Below are positions 27,146-36,243 of a stretch of DNA of 64,000 nucleotides, piece by piece. The number at the start of each line of letters is the position of its first letter. The first letter of the stretch is position 1. The DNA is from Novosphingobium sp. ST904. Lineage in GTDB: Bacteria; Pseudomonadota; Alphaproteobacteria; Sphingomonadales; Sphingomonadaceae. The stretch covers positions 1 to 64,000 of the forward strand of contig NZ_LGJH01000161.1 in assembly GCF_001298105.1 (NCBI RefSeq), read 5' to 3'. The translations under genes and the position numbers were made by a program. A model generated the notes under the pieces. That model saw nothing but the letters and a program-made list of their open reading frames with translations, did not search any database and was not told where the DNA came from.

Positions 27146-28288
27146 ATGACCGAACAGTTTGGGCTGACCGAGGACCAGCTTGCGATCCAGGAGACCGCGC
27201 GCAAGTTCACCGCCGACCGCATCACGCCTTACGCGGCCGATTGGGACGAGAAGCACCATTACCCGGTCGATGTCTGGAAGGCCGCCGGCGAACTCGGCTT
27301 CGGGGCGATCTACGTTTCGGAGGAAAGCGGCGGCATCGGCCTCGGCCGTCTCGACGCGGCGCTCATCATGGAGGCCATGTCCTACGGCTGCCCGGCGACC
27401 AGCGCCTATATCTCGATTCACAACATGGTCGCCTGGATGATCGATACTTTCGGCGACCAGCAGCTCAAGGACCGCTATCTTCCCGATCTGGTGACGATGG
27501 AGAAGATCGGCTCCTATTGCCTCACCGAACCCGGCTCCGGCTCGGATGCGGCGGCGCTCAAGACTTCGGCGCGGCTGGACGGCGACCATTATGTGCTCAA
27601 CGGCACCAAGCAGTTCATCTCGGGCGGCGGCTACAATGATGTCTATGTCGTCATGGCCCGCACCGGCGATCACAAGTCGCGCGGGATTTCCTGTTTCGTG
27701 GTGGACAAGGACACGCCGGGTGTCTCCTTCGGCGCGCCTGAGAAGAAGCTCGGCTGGAACGCATCGCCCACCGCGCAGGTGATCTTCGAGGATGCCCGCA
27801 TTCCGGTCGCCAACCGCGTCGGCGCCGAGGGCGACGGCTTCAAGTTCGCCATGGCCGGGCTCGACGGCGGCCGCCTCAACATCGGCGCCTGTTCGCTGGG
27901 CGGAGCGCAGCGCTGCCTCGACGAGGCGGTCCAGTACGTGAAGGACCGCAAGCAGTTCGACGTGGCCCTGGCCGAGTTCCAGAACACCCAGTTCCGCCTC
28001 GCCGAAATGGCGGCCGAACTGGAGGCAGCCCGTGCGCTGCTGTACCTCGCCGCAGGCAAGGTCACCGCCGGATCGCCCGACAAGACCCGCTTCGCCGCCA
28101 TGGCCAAGATGATGGCCAGCGATACCGGCTCCTCGGTGGTCGACCGTGCGCTGCAACTGTTCGGCGGATACGGCTATCTTCGCGACTATCCCATCGAGCG
28201 GTTCTGGCGCGACCTGCGTGTCCATCGTATCCTCGAGGGAACCAATGAGGTCATGCGGATGATCATCGGCCGCGACCTCCTCAAGTAA
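27146..28288 (+). CDS. Acyl-CoA dehydrogenase, probable isobutyryl-CoA dehydrogenase
   Basis: FAD enzyme of 380 residues that makes methacrylyl-CoA from isobutyryl-CoA, inferred from the operon. Signature YCLTEPGSGSDAAALKT and the catalytic glutamate in RILEGTNEVMRMIIGRDLL near residue 365 are as in short-chain members. LFGGYGYLRDYPIERFWRDLR is the conserved flavin and subunit contact. It lies 13 bases before the 3-hydroxyisobutyryl-CoA hydrolase gene. Other short branched acyl-CoAs could also be substrates. Confidence 0.92.
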   Translation: MTEQFGLTEDQLAIQETARKFTADRITPYAADWDEKHHYPVDVWKAAGELGFGAIYVSEESGGIGLGRLDAALIMEAMSYGCPATSAYISIHNMVAWMIDTFGDQQLKDRYLPDLVTMEKIGSYCLTEPGSGSDAAALKTSARLDGDHYVLNGTKQFISGGGYNDVYVVMARTGDHKSRGISCFVVDKDTPGVSFGAPEKKLGWNASPTAQVIFEDARIPVANRVGAEGDGFKFAMAGLDGGRLNIGACSLGGAQRCLDEAVQYVKDRKQFDVALAEFQNTQFRLAEMAAELEAARALLYLAAGKVTAGSPDKTRFAAMAKMMASDTGSSVVDRALQLFGGYGYLRDYPIERFWRDLRVHRILEGTNEVMRMIIGRDLLK

Positions 28289-28301
28289 GGGGCCCGAGGA
28301 C

Positions 28302-29375
28302 ATGACGACCGACCTGTTGAGCACCGAAGCCCTTGCCCGGGAACTGCTGACCCGCCGCGAGGGCGTGGCGGGCGTGATCTCGCTCAACCGACCCAAGGCG
28401 ATCCATGCGCTGACTCTGGGCATGTGCGAATCGATGCGCGAATCGCTTGGTGAATGGGCCGGCGATCCGGGCGTGAAGGCCGTGATGATCGAGCATAGCG
28501 AGGGGCGCGGTTTCTGCTCGGGCGGGGACATCAACCTGCTGCGCCGTTCCGCGCTGGAGGATCACGGCGCGGCGGGGCGCAGGTTCTTCCACGAGGAGTA
28601 CCGGCTCAACCACCAGCTCTTCACTTACGAAAAGCCGGTGGTTGCCTTCATGGACGGCGTGACCATGGGCGGCGGCGTCGGCATCTCGCAGCCGGCGCAG
28701 TTCCGCGTGGCGACCGAACATACCCGCTTCGCGATGCCCGAAACCGGCATCGGCCTGTTTCCCGACGTCGGCGGCGGCTGGTACCTTTCGCGTCTCGACG
28801 GCCGCCTCGGGCAGTTCCTGGCGCTGACCGGCGCCCGGCTGGACGGTGCGGAGTGTCTCTGGGCGGGCCTTGCCACGCATTATCTTCCCAGCGAAGCCCT
28901 GCCGGAAGCCAAGCGCCGCATCGCGGCCGGGCATGAAATCGGCGGCGTGCTCGGCGCCCTGTCGGCCAAGGCGCCGGAACCCAAGATCGCCGCGCACGAG
29001 GGCCAGATCCGCAGGCACTTCGCCTTCGACACGCTGGAGCAGGTGCTGGCCTCCCTGGAATCCGACCAGAGCGAGTGGGCCGCGCGCGAGCTTGCCACCT
29101 TGCGGACCAAGAGCCCGCAGGCCTGCAAGGTCTCGCTGCGCCAGCTCGCCACTTCGCTGACGCTGGATACCTTCGCCCGGAACATGGCGATGGAATACCG
29201 CATCGGCAGCCGGGTGATCGTGCTGCCCGATTTCGCGGAAGGCGTGCGCGCGGTGATCGTGGACAAGGATCATGCGCCGAAGTGGAATCCTGCGGCGCCC
29301 GAAGATGTAACCGAAGCGATGCTGGACGCGATCTTCGCGCCGCTGCCCCAAGAGGAGGAATGGAAGCCCCTATGA
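28302..29375 (+). CDS. 3-hydroxyisobutyryl-CoA hydrolase (enoyl-CoA hydratase/isomerase family)
   Basis: Crotonase-fold enzyme of 357 residues that releases 3-hydroxyisobutyrate from its CoA ester. The oxyanion-hole regions [12 protein letters not shown] and [12 protein letters not shown], and the block [23 protein letters not shown], which distinguishes the hydrolase from simple hydratases, are all present; so is the longer C-terminus. Its stop overlaps the next gene start as ATGA. In valine catabolism this step removes CoA before the dehydrogenase MmsB acts. Confidence 0.92.
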   Translation: MTTDLLSTEALARELLTRREGVAGVISLNRPKAIHALTLGMCESMRESLGEWAGDPGVKAVMIEHSEGRGFCSGGDINLLRRSALEDHGAAGRRFFHEEYRLNHQLFTYEKPVVAFMDGVTMGGGVGISQPAQFRVATEHTRFAMPETGIGLFPDVGGGWYLSRLDGRLGQFLALTGARLDGAECLWAGLATHYLPSEALPEAKRRIAAGHEIGGVLGALSAKAPEPKIAAHEGQIRRHFAFDTLEQVLASLESDQSEWAARELATLRTKSPQACKVSLRQLATSLTLDTFARNMAMEYRIGSRVIVLPDFAEGVRAVIVDKDHAPKWNPAAPEDVTEAMLDAIFAPLPQEEEWKPL

Positions 29376-30154
29376 GCTATGAAACGATCCTGGTTGAAAC
29401 GCGCGGCGCCGTCACTCTCATCACGCTCAACCGCCCGCAGGCGCTCAATGCGCTCAACTCGGTGGTGCTGGAAGAGCTGATCCGGGCCTTCGCGGCGTTC
29501 GAGGCGGACAAGACCCAGGGCTGCGCGGTGATTACCGGCGCGGGCGAGAAGGCCTTCGCCGCAGGTGCCGATATCAAGGAAATGGCCGACAAGCCGGGCG
29601 CCGAGTTCTATTCGGAGGACTTCTTTGCCGGTTGGACCAGCCATCTGGTCAAGGCCACGCGCAAGCCCTGGATCGCGGCAGTAAACGGCTTCGCGCTTGG
29701 CGGCGGGTGCGAGGTGGCGATGATGGCGGACTTCATCATCGCTTCGGAAAACGCGAAGTTCGGCCAGCCCGAGGTGAAGCTGGGCGTGGCGCCGGGCATG
29801 GGCGGTTCGCAGCGCCTGACCCGCGCAGTCGGCAAGTCCAAGGCCATGGACATGTGCCTCACCGGCCGCCTGATGGACGCCGCTGAAGCCGAGCGTTCGG
29901 GCCTCGTCAGCCGCGTGGTGCCGCTGGAGCAGCTTCTCGACGAAGCGCTCAAGGCCGCCGCCGCGATCGCGGCCATGCCGCCGCTTGCTGCGATGATGAA
30001 CAAGGAACTGGTCAACATGGCCTTCGAGACGACGCTGGACACCGGCCTCGTCATGGAGCGCCGCATGTTCCAGGTTCTCACCGCCACCGAGGACAAGGCC
30101 GAAGGCATGGCAGCCTTCGTCGAGAAGCGTCCCGGAGTCTGGAAGGGCCGCTGA
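29372..30154 (+). CDS. Enoyl-CoA hydratase
   Basis: Crotonase of 260 residues that adds water to methacrylyl-CoA (role from context). [16 protein letters not shown] and [14 protein letters not shown] form the oxyanion hole, with the two catalytic glutamates in GGCEVAM and [20 protein letters not shown]. The product ends in the usual [12 protein letters not shown]. It is coupled to the hydrolase gene by a four-base overlap and lies 113 bases before mmsB. General beta-oxidation hydratase activity is also likely. Confidence 0.93.
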   Translation: MSYETILVETRGAVTLITLNRPQALNALNSVVLEELIRAFAAFEADKTQGCAVITGAGEKAFAAGADIKEMADKPGAEFYSEDFFAGWTSHLVKATRKPWIAAVNGFALGGGCEVAMMADFIIASENAKFGQPEVKLGVAPGMGGSQRLTRAVGKSKAMDMCLTGRLMDAAEAERSGLVSRVVPLEQLLDEALKAAAAIAAMPPLAAMMNKELVNMAFETTLDTGLVMERRMFQVLTATEDKAEGMAAFVEKRPGVWKGR

Positions 30155-30267
30155 CGCCGTTCCTGCTCGTCAAAGGTATGCACAAGGGCGCAACCCGATC
30201 CCGTTCCGGCCCATATCGTTCCGGCCGGCGGCGGGATGACAGTGGTGCGACCCAGGGAGAGAATGTC

Positions 30268-31137
30268 ATGAAAATCGCCTTCATCGGACTCGGCAATATG
30301 GGCGGCGGCATGGCTGCCAATCTCGTGAAGGCGGGCCATGAGGTGCGAGCCTTCGACTTGTCCGCCGAAGCCGTAGCCAAGGCGGCGGAACAGGGCTGCG
30401 AGACGTTCGCCGCGGTCTCCCAGGCCGTAGAAGGTGTGGATGCGGTGGTGACGATGCTGCCGAACGGCGCGATCGTGCGCTCGGTCTATACGGCCGAAGT
30501 CTTCGGCCATGGCCCGCGCGGGGCGCTGTTCCTCGATTGCTCGACCATCGACCTTGAAACCGCGCGCGAGGTGGTGGGGCTGGCGCAGGCCGCCGGCTAC
30601 GCGATGGCCGATGCCCCCGTATCGGGCGGCATCGCGGCGGCCAATGGCGGCACGCTGACCTTCATGGTCGGTGGCAGCTCAGACGTGTTCGAGCGCGCGA
30701 AGACGGTGCTCCAGCCCATGGCCAAGGCGGCGATCCATGCCGGGGATACCGGTGCGGGGCAGGTCGCCAAGATGTGCAACAACATGCTGCTGGCGATCCA
30801 CATGATCGGTACCTGCGAGGCGCTGGCGCTGGCGGAAAAGGCCGGGCTCGATCCGCAGACGTTCTACGAGATCAGTTCCAAGGCCACGGGCTACTGCTGG
30901 TCGCTGAACGACTATACGCCGATGCCCGGCGTCGGCGCGGCGAGCCCGGCGGACAACGGCTATGCCGGGGGCTTTGCCTCCGCGCTGATGCTGAAGGACC
31001 TGCGGCTGGCGATGGCGGGCGCGGAAACCTCCGGCGCCGCGGTGCCGATGGGCGAACACGCGACGAAGATCTACGAGGCCTTCGTGGAGGCGGGGAACGG
31101 CGGTAAGGACTTCGGAGCGATCTTCACGACGCTGTGA
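30268..31137 (+). CDS. mmsB: 3-hydroxyisobutyrate dehydrogenase
   Basis: NAD-dependent enzyme of 289 residues oxidising 3-hydroxyisobutyrate to methylmalonate semialdehyde, the MmsA substrate. The dinucleotide motif IAFIGLGNMGGGMAANL at the N-terminus, the substrate motif DAPVSGGIAAANGGTLTFMVGG and the catalytic lysine in GAGQVAKMCNNMLL are all present. ATG 30268 follows CAGGGAGAGAATGTC; an in-frame ATG at 30178 would add thirty unrelated residues. It ends the valine operon and overlaps the opposing small Cys-rich gene by 14 bases. Confidence 0.94.
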   Translation: MKIAFIGLGNMGGGMAANLVKAGHEVRAFDLSAEAVAKAAEQGCETFAAVSQAVEGVDAVVTMLPNGAIVRSVYTAEVFGHGPRGALFLDCSTIDLETAREVVGLAQAAGYAMADAPVSGGIAAANGGTLTFMVGGSSDVFERAKTVLQPMAKAAIHAGDTGAGQVAKMCNNMLLAIHMIGTCEALALAEKAGLDPQTFYEISSKATGYCWSLNDYTPMPGVGAASPADNGYAGGFASALMLKDLRLAMAGAETSGAAVPMGEHATKIYEAFVEAGNGGKDFGAIFTTL

Positions 31138-31344
31138 AATCCTCCCTGCCGTCCTCGTCCTTCTTCCTCTCCAGCACGAAACGGGGCACGCGCAGGCCCT
31201 TGGTTCGACCGGTCAGATGATACTGCCGGCAAAGCGCGCAGCGATAGGGCCGCAAGGTAACGGCCGCTTTCGCTGCGCTTGCAGCGCTTCCGCCTCGGCG
31301 GCGTAGCGCCGCTTGCGCTGGCAGATGCCGAAGCGCGTTCGCAT
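31124..31344 (-). CDS. Small conserved Cys-rich (zinc-ribbon-like) protein (frame broken)
   Basis: Small basic protein of about 73 residues, seen only after correcting one missing base at about 31286. Restored reading: MRTRFGICQRKRRYAAEAEA, then AAVTLRPYRCALCRQYHLTG, then RTKGLRVPRFVLERKKDEDG and a short acidic end with TGA at 31124. The C-x2-C and a Cys/His before it suggest a small zinc site; the sequence resembles short proteins common in sphingomonads, function unknown. Its ATG lies 4 bases after the NUDIX stop on the same strand, so it belongs to the LemA-TPM-NUDIX operon. Its 3' end overlaps mmsB in the opposite direction. Confidence 0.6.
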
Positions 31345-31348
31345 GGGT

Positions 31349-31908
31349 TCAGCCCAGCAGCCGCGCGCCCAGCAGCATGAGCAGCTTCACGTCGATGGCG
31401 TAGCCCTGCGTGCGCCACGCGGCGATCGCCTGTTCGATCCCGGCAAGTGGCACGCGGTGAACGACGATATCCTCGCTGTCCACGCCGCCGCCTTCGCCCA
31501 CTTTCACAAGGTCATGCGCGCGGAACAGGGTGAAGCTTTCGCTGACCATGCCCGGCGAGGAATAGAATTCTCCCAGGTTTTCCATGCGGCCTGCGTGAAA
31601 GCCGGTTTCCTCTTCGAGTTCGCGGGCGGCGGCGACGCTGGCGTCCTCGTCGGCGCTGTCGTCATGGTCGCCGACGAGGCCGGCGGGCAGTTCGATGCAG
31701 CGCTTGCCGAGCGGCACGCGGTACTGGTCGACGAGGATCACATGATCCTCGGCGTCCACCGCAAGGATCACGGCGGCGCGGATGCGCGCGCGCGGCTGAC
31801 ATATTCCCAGCGGCCGCGCTTGCGGGTGGTGATGAACCGGCCCTGCCAGATCACTTCGTCCGGCGCGTCGGCATCGGGCGGCAGGGGAAGGGCGGAGATA
31901 TCGGTCAT
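31349..31908 (-). CDS. NUDIX hydrolase, ADP-ribose pyrophosphatase-like (frame broken)
   Basis: Hydrolase of nucleoside diphosphate derivatives, about 186 residues. The Nudix box is readable with a short insertion after its first glycine: GLVGDHDDSADEDASVAAARELEEETGF contains the E-x7-REL-x-EE-x-G core. EYVSRARG ... AVILAVDAEDHVILVDQYRVPLGKRCIELPAG fits the ADP-ribose branch. One base is missing at about 31784 in a GCGCGCGC run, separating the first 44 residues (MTDISALPLPPDADAPDEVI onwards) from the rest. ATG 31908 overlaps the TPM gene stop (ATGA). Confidence 0.85.
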
Positions 31909-32587
31909 ATTTCGATCAGCCTGTCGGGAAGTTCGTTCACGTCGTCATCGGCGCGAGGGAAGTGCTGGGAAAGGATCGCGCGACTTTGCCGACCGCCACG
32001 ATCATGCCGTCGCAAATGCGGCCTTCGCCGACATGGGCGAGCATGGCCGACATCGCCTTGCCCCAGACTTCGGGGTCGACCTTTTCGGCGATGGCGCGAT
32101 CTGCGACGATCTCGGCGCGGTGCTCGCGCATGGAGAGGTAGATGAGCACGCCGGTACGGCCGGTGGTGCGCTGCTCGGCGCCGATGCGGAAGGCGCGAAC
32201 GGCATGGGCATGGACGCGCATGGTCTTGATCTGCGGCGGAACCAGCCAGAACTTGAGCGGCTGCCAGAACTGGAGCAGCAGCATCGCCCCGAACTTGATC
32301 GCGGCCACGCCAGCCGCAAGGCCCAGCAGCATGCGCGGGGTCCACTCGTGGCCCCAATCGGCCAGCAGGCGCTCGTAAAGGCCCATGTAGAAGCCCGGCG
32401 CGATCACCAGCGCGCCCAGCGCGAGGAAGGCGACGATCGCCGACCATGCGAGCGCGACGTCGGTATAGCCGTCCGAACGGTCCGCCAGAACGGTGACGAT
32501 CTCGCCGGCGCTGTGCATTTCGGCCTCGCCCACGGCCGCGCTGATGCGGTCACGGTCCTCGGCGGAAAGATAGACGGGTGTCGGCAT
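31905..32587 (-). CDS. TPM domain membrane protein (frame broken near end)
   Basis: Protein of about 227 residues. N-terminal segment SAEDRDRISAAVGEAEMHSAGEIVTVLADRSDGY, two hydrophobic stretches (YTDVALAWSAIVAFLALGALV and MLLGLAAGVAAIKFGAMLLL), then a TPM-like domain (RTTGRTGVLIYLSMREHRAEIVADRAIAEKV). A missing base at about 31981 changes the last 35 residues; restored end is GAILSQHFPRADDDVNELPD followed by RLIEI. It overlaps the NUDIX gene by four bases and follows the larger TPM gene by 14. TPM proteins occur with LemA; their exact function is not settled. Confidence 0.82.
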
Positions 32588-32601
32588 AGTCTCAGTCCCC
32601 C

Positions 32602-33424
32602 TTACCAGCTTCCGCTCGCGCCGCCGCCGCCGAAGCTTCCGCCGCCGCCCGAGAATCCGCCTCCGCCTCCGAAGCCGCCACCGCCGCCCCAGCCGCCACC
32701 GCCGCCCCAGCGGTCGTTCGTCATCGTCGTTGCCGAAGCCGCCGGGCATCCAGATGATCGGGCCGCCGAAGCCGCCCCGCCGCCTGCCGCCGCCGCGCGC
32801 TTCATTGACCATGGGCATGACCACGAAGAAGACGATGATGAGGATGAACACGATAACGCCGAACGGGAAGCCGCCGCCGCTGTCCTTGCGCGCGGCATCG
32901 GCATCCGCCGCCACCTTGCGCGCCTGGTCGGGCGGCAGGGTGAGCTGCTTGACGAGAGCGTCGGTCCCTGCCTCGATGCCGCCGGGATAGTCGTCGGCCT
33001 TGAAGCGGGGGAGAATGTCGTTGTTGACGATGAGGAACGAGAGGCCGTCGGTGATGATCGGCTCAAGGCCGTAGCCGACCTCGATCCGCACCTTGCGCTC
33101 ATTGGGCGCCACGATCAGCAGGGCGCCGGTGTTCTTGTCCTTTTCGCCTATGCCCCAGGCACGGCCGAGTTGATAGCCGTAGTCGGAAATCTCGTAGCCC
33201 TGAAGGCTGGGCAGGGTGACGACCACGAGCTGGCGGCCGGAGTTCTTCTCCAGCGCGTCGAGCTTCTGCGTGAGCCGGGCTGCGACTTCGGGCTGCAGGA
33301 GATGGGCATCGTCGACGACGCGGCCGGTCAGTTTCGGAAACGTGGGCTCGGCGGCTGCATGCTGGGCAAGCAGCGCGCCGAACGCCAGGAGGATGGCCGC
33401 GAAGACGGCCCTGAAACGTGTCAC
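32602..33424 (-). CDS. YgcG/TPM domain protein with signal peptide and Gly-rich tail (frame broken)
   Basis: Membrane-anchored protein of about 273 residues. A signal peptide (to AAAEP) precedes a TPM domain (LTGRVVDDAHLLQPEVAARL ... SGRQLVVVTLPSLQGYEISDYGYQLGR ... NTGALLIVAPNERKVRIEVGYGLE), then a transmembrane helix (FGVIVFILIIVFFVVMPMV) and a very Gly-rich tail (GGGGGWGGGGGFGG type repeats) ending GASGSW. One extra C (or two missing bases) at about 32718 throws the tail out of frame. It starts 4 bases after the LemA stop. Such LemA-TPM pairs are widespread and may act in envelope assembly. Confidence 0.85.
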
Positions 33425-33428
33425 GTTA

Positions 33429-34034
33429 TCAGATCTTGCCTTCGAGGCTCGGCGCGACGTCCGCCCCCGGGGTGGCCGCCTGATAGGGAACCAGCGGGTC
33501 CGCGCCGCGCAGCTTGGCGCCGATCATGGTCGGGAACGTGCGGACTTCGGTGTTATAGTCCTGAACCGAGGCGTTATAGTCGCGCACGGCGATGCGGATG
33601 CGGTTTTCCTGGCCCTCGATCTGGGTCTGGAGCATCTGGTAGTTCACGATCGACTTGAGGTCGGGATACTGTTCGACGCTGACCAGCAGGCGCGACAGGC
33701 TCTGGCCGAACTGCGATTGGGCGGCCTGGAACTGCTGCATCTTGGCAGGATCGTTCAGGTCTTCCGCATTGACCTGTACGCTGGTCGCCTTGGCGCGCGC
33801 CTCGACCACGCCGGTCAGGATTTCCTTCTCCTGCGTTGCGGCGCCCTTGGCCACGGCGGCGAGGTTGGGAACGAGGTTGGCGCGTTCCTGGAAAGCGGCC
33901 TGGACGTCGGCCCACTTGGCCTTGGCGGCTTCCTGCTTGGTCGGGACCGAGTTGAAGCCGCAAGCCGCCAGCGAAAGCGCTGCCGCAAGGGCCAGCACGG
34001 CGCGGCTCTTGCGGGCCAGGTTGGAAAGGGTCAT
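33429..34034 (-). CDS. LemA family lipoprotein
   Basis: LemA family protein of 201 residues, here with a lipoprotein signal (LAAALSLAACGF, lipobox LAAC). The helical core is conserved: KWADVQAAFQERANLVPNLAAVAKG, ILTGVVEARAKATSVQ, QSQFGQSLSRLLVSVEQYPDLKSIVNYQMLQTQIEGQENRI and RDYNASVQDYNTEVRTFP. ATG 34034 has AGGAGG upstream. It heads the operon LemA-TPM-TPM-NUDIX-small Cys-rich protein and diverges from mscL. The molecular role of LemA is unknown. Confidence 0.92.
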   Translation of the reverse strand: MTLSNLARKSRAVLALAAALSLAACGFNSVPTKQEAAKAKWADVQAAFQERANLVPNLAAVAKGAATQEKEILTGVVEARAKATSVQVNAEDLNDPAKMQQFQAAQSQFGQSLSRLLVSVEQYPDLKSIVNYQMLQTQIEGQENRIRIAVRDYNASVQDYNTEVRTFPTMIGAKLRGADPLVPYQAATPGADVAPSLEGKI

Positions 34035-34157
34035 GCGTGATCCTCCTGATCGGCGCGGCCAAGGAGCCACGCCTGTTGTCCGCATAGATAGCAGGCGGAG
34101 GTCCCGGTTCAAGGACAGTCGCATTGCGCGGCCACGATGAACATCGCGGCGCAACCT

Positions 34158-34189
34158 ATTGTTACAGGACCGATTGTTACAAAAGGTCC
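34158..34189. promoter_or_regulatory. Direct and inverted repeats between lemA and mscL
   Basis: ATTGTTACA occurs twice (34158-34166, 34173-34181) with a 15-base period, and GGACC (34167-34171) pairs with GGTCC (34185-34189). They lie 60-90 bases before mscL in a 214-base divergent space, which fits a regulator site acting on either gene. Confidence 0.35.
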
Positions 34190-34248
34190 GATGTGGCAGG
34201 TTCGCGCAGCCGCCCGTGGACGGAACAGGATCGAGGGGAAAACGACCC

Positions 34249-34674
34249 ATGCTTCAGGAATTCAAGACTTTCATCGCGCGTGGCAACGTGCTCGACCTCG
34301 CCGTCGGTGTGATCATCGGCGCGGCTTTCGGCAAGATCGTCGCCTCGCTGACCGACGACGTCATCATGCCGTTTATCGGCCTCATCACCGGAGGCATCGA
34401 TTTCAGCAACAAATTCGTCGTGCTGGGCACCGTTCCGGCCGGCTATACCGGCCCCATGACTTACGCAGGGCTCAAGGCGGCAGGTGTCGCCATGTTCGGC
34501 TATGGTGCGTTCCTCACGGCGATCATCAACTTCCTGATTCTCGCTTTCGTCATCTTCTTGATCGTGCGCCAGGCCAACCGCCTGCTGCCCAAGAAGGAAG
34601 AGCCCGCGGCGCCCACCGGCCCCACCGAAGTCGAACTCCTGGCGGAAATCCGGGACGCGCTTAAGAAGGACTGA
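34249..34674 (+). CDS. mscL: Large-conductance mechanosensitive channel
   Basis: Inner-membrane pentameric channel of 141 residues that opens under membrane tension on osmotic downshock. The N-terminal helix and TM1 ([33 protein letters not shown]) carry the conserved gate; a periplasmic loop is followed by TM2 ([25 protein letters not shown]) and a cytoplasmic helical bundle ([15 protein letters not shown]). ATG 34249 follows AGGGGAAAAC. It is monocistronic with its own terminator. Confidence 0.96.
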   Translation: MLQEFKTFIARGNVLDLAVGVIIGAAFGKIVASLTDDVIMPFIGLITGGIDFSNKFVVLGTVPAGYTGPMTYAGLKAAGVAMFGYGAFLTAIINFLILAFVIFLIVRQANRLLPKKEEPAAPTGPTEVELLAEIRDALKKD

Positions 34675-34701
34675 GGCTGAAAAATCCTCTGTGAATTGCA
34701 G

Positions 34702-34731
34702 AAGGGCGGGGTCATTCCCGCCCTTTTCTTT
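34702..34731 (+). terminator. Rho-independent terminator of mscL
   Basis: AAGGGCGGG and CCCGCCCTT pair over nine bases around a six-base loop and are followed by TTTCTTTT, 28 bases after the mscL stop. Confidence 0.85.
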
Positions 34732-34752
34732 TCCGGCCGGCGCCCTATATGA

Positions 34753-35098
34753 GGTTCCGCCGGTTTCGACCGGATATGATGATAAACTGCGCCGTATAAT
34801 AGGCACAGCGGACCCGGGGGCGGTACCCGGCGGCTCCACCATCACCCGTTCCTTCGGAGTTTTCCGGTGGGACAGCCCTGTTGTCGCAGGGGTGATGACG
34901 GGGCCGAACTAGGATCGACGTGTGTTGAAAAGCGGTGTTTTCATTCGGGCTGAGTAACCCGTTCAAGGCTCAAAACTCACAAGTGCCAACGACAACGAAG
35001 CACTCGCTCTCGCCGCGTAATTCTAGGGGCTAACGCCCTGACGTTACAAAGCTAAAGCGCGGTTGGACCCACCGGGCAACAGAAGGGATTCCAGGGGT
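34753..35098 (+). ncRNA. ssrA: tmRNA, circularly permuted two-piece form
   Basis: The transfer-messenger RNA rescues stalled ribosomes. Gene order is permuted: the acceptor piece comes first and ends in GGCTCCACCA at 34841, a spacer of about 58 bases follows, then the coding piece begins GGGGCCG at 34900. GGGGCCG pairs with CGGCTCC as a seven-base acceptor stem whose third pair is G-U, the alanine identity element. The T-arm-like CCGGG-loop-CCCGG precedes the CCA end. The reading frame at 34985-35020 encodes ANDNEALALAA and stops with TAA. A UUCG hairpin lies at 34760-34773. The outer limits are estimates; a hairpin GGGGTGT/ACACCCC at 35101-35128 may end transcription. Confidence 0.92.
34985..35020 (+). 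other. tmRNA proteolysis-tag reading frame
   Basis: GCC resume codon to TAA encode ANDNEALALAA, with the hydrophobic Leu-Ala-Leu-Ala-Ala end expected for recognition by ClpXP-type proteases. Confidence 0.9.
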
Positions 35099-35181
35099 TC
35101 GGGGTGTACCTTGCAACAGAAACACCCCACCTTCCCGGCCTGAAACATGCAGGCGGGCAACCTTGGAGAAGGGGAAGCGGA

Positions 35182-35532
35182 ATGGCTTATTCCGGCAGTT
35201 GCCATTGCGGCGCCGTGTCCTTCACCGTCGATGCCGATCTTCCTTCCGAAGCGATGAGCTGCAATTGCTCGCATTGCCGCCGCAAGGGTTTTCTCCTGAC
35301 ATTCGTGCCCGAGGATGCGCTTGGAATTTCCAGTGGCGAGGACGCGTTGCGGGAATATCGCTTCTACAAGCACAAGATCGTGCACCGTTTTTGCACAACT
35401 TGCGGGTGCCAGCCTTTCGCCGGTGCGCAAGGGCCGGATGGCACGCCGATGGCTGCCATCAACTTGCGCTGCGTGCCCGAGGCGGACCTTGGCAAGCTGG
35501 CGATCAGGCCGGTGGACGGCGCGAGTTTCTGA
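35182..35532 (+). CDS. GFA (CENP-V) domain zinc protein
   Basis: Protein of 116 residues of the glutathione-dependent formaldehyde-activating domain family. The zinc ligands are clear: CHCG near the start, CNCSHC, and CTTCGCQPF. The fold is a small beta sheet binding one or two zinc ions. The family name overstates function: most members have no proven formaldehyde activity. ATG 35182 has GAGAAGGGGAAGCGGA upstream. It is a single gene between tmRNA and a convergent membrane protein gene. Confidence 0.88.
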   Translation: MAYSGSCHCGAVSFTVDADLPSEAMSCNCSHCRRKGFLLTFVPEDALGISSGEDALREYRFYKHKIVHRFCTTCGCQPFAGAQGPDGTPMAAINLRCVPEADLGKLAIRPVDGASF

Positions 35533-35541
35533 GATTTCCCG

Positions 35542-35910
35542 TCAGGCTGCGTCCGGCCTTGCCTGTCCAGCGATCTGGCCCGGAGCCTGAGCGGTTATCA
35601 GGGCAGGGGCACCGCTGTCCTCCGGTTCGGATGTGGTTTCGAGCTTGGCCAGTTCGACCTTTGCGGCGTTTTCGGCTTTCTCGTACTTGATGCAGTCGAG
35701 AATTTTGGCGCCTGCCATGAAGACGGCGCCCGTGCACGCCAGGAACAGCAGCTTCCCGCCCCAGCCGGGAAAGCGCGTGATGTACACGCTGCCGCGTTCC
35801 ACGGCGCCAAGCGCAAGGGCGTAGATGATCATGAACGCTTCCCAGCGTGTCTTGATCACGAACAGTCGGCTGAGTTTCTGAAATATTCCCGGTTTTCGAA
35901 ACATTCCCAT
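35542..35910 (-). CDS. Hypothetical membrane protein
   Basis: Small protein of 122 residues, family not recognised. Two hydrophobic segments, WEAFMIIYALALGAVERG and KLLFLACTGAVFMAGAKIL, are separated by a short positively charged loop; a C-terminal tail of about 45 residues is hydrophilic (KYEKAENAAKVELAKLE) and may form a short coiled coil. ATG 35910 or ATG 35904 are both possible; the latter has GAGGATGGGA before it. It converges on the GFA gene with nine bases between them. Confidence 0.7.
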   Translation of the reverse strand: MGMFRKPGIFQKLSRLFVIKTRWEAFMIIYALALGAVERGSVYITRFPGWGGKLLFLACTGAVFMAGAKILDCIKYEKAENAAKVELAKLETTSEPEDSGAPALITAQAPGQIAGQARPDAA

Positions 35911-36243
35911 CCTCACGTCCTGCCCGGCTTGCGAAAAGGCCCGCCTGAACCAGGGGCAACCCACTGGCGCCGCCGGGCGCCATTACGTTATCCGGTTCAG
36001 CAACACCCGTGCCAACCGCGTGTTCCCGCGCGGCTTTCGAGCAGGGTGAATGTCCTATGTAAGTTATTCCGACGCAAGCTGTAAGCTGATCCGACGTGGT
36101 GCCACTTTGGACCGTAAATGGCGCATGTTGCCATTCCCGCCGGGATGCGGCATAGGATAGGCATCCTCCCCAGGACAGTCTTGAAAAGAATTGTCACGGT
36201 CGCCGCTCGCCCGATGGGCCTGCGCGCGCAAGGAATGCGAGGA
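35911..36243. other. Gene-free region upstream of glcB
   Basis: About 330 bases between the divergent membrane-protein and malate synthase genes. It should carry both promoters. I see a loosely repeated TTCCGACGCAAGCT / ATCCGACG sequence near 36066-36100 and no tRNA, terminator or convincing operator. The malate synthase frame stays open back to 36118, but the residues there do not look like the protein family. Confidence 0.5.

Noticed and set aside
32615-32715. Repeated GCC/GCCACC units suggesting a CRISPR or satellite
   Set aside because: They encode the Gly-rich tail of the TPM protein; there are no spacers of constant length. No CRISPR array is present in the window.
31313-33658. Long plus-strand frame of 781 codons with a Pro-rich middle
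   Set aside because: Antisense shadow of NUDIX, TPM and LemA genes; the Pro run mirrors the Gly-rich tail of the TPM protein.
36118-36243. N-terminal extension of malate synthase
   Set aside because: The frame is open, but the extra residues do not match the family, and the ATG at 36244 gives the usual N-terminus.
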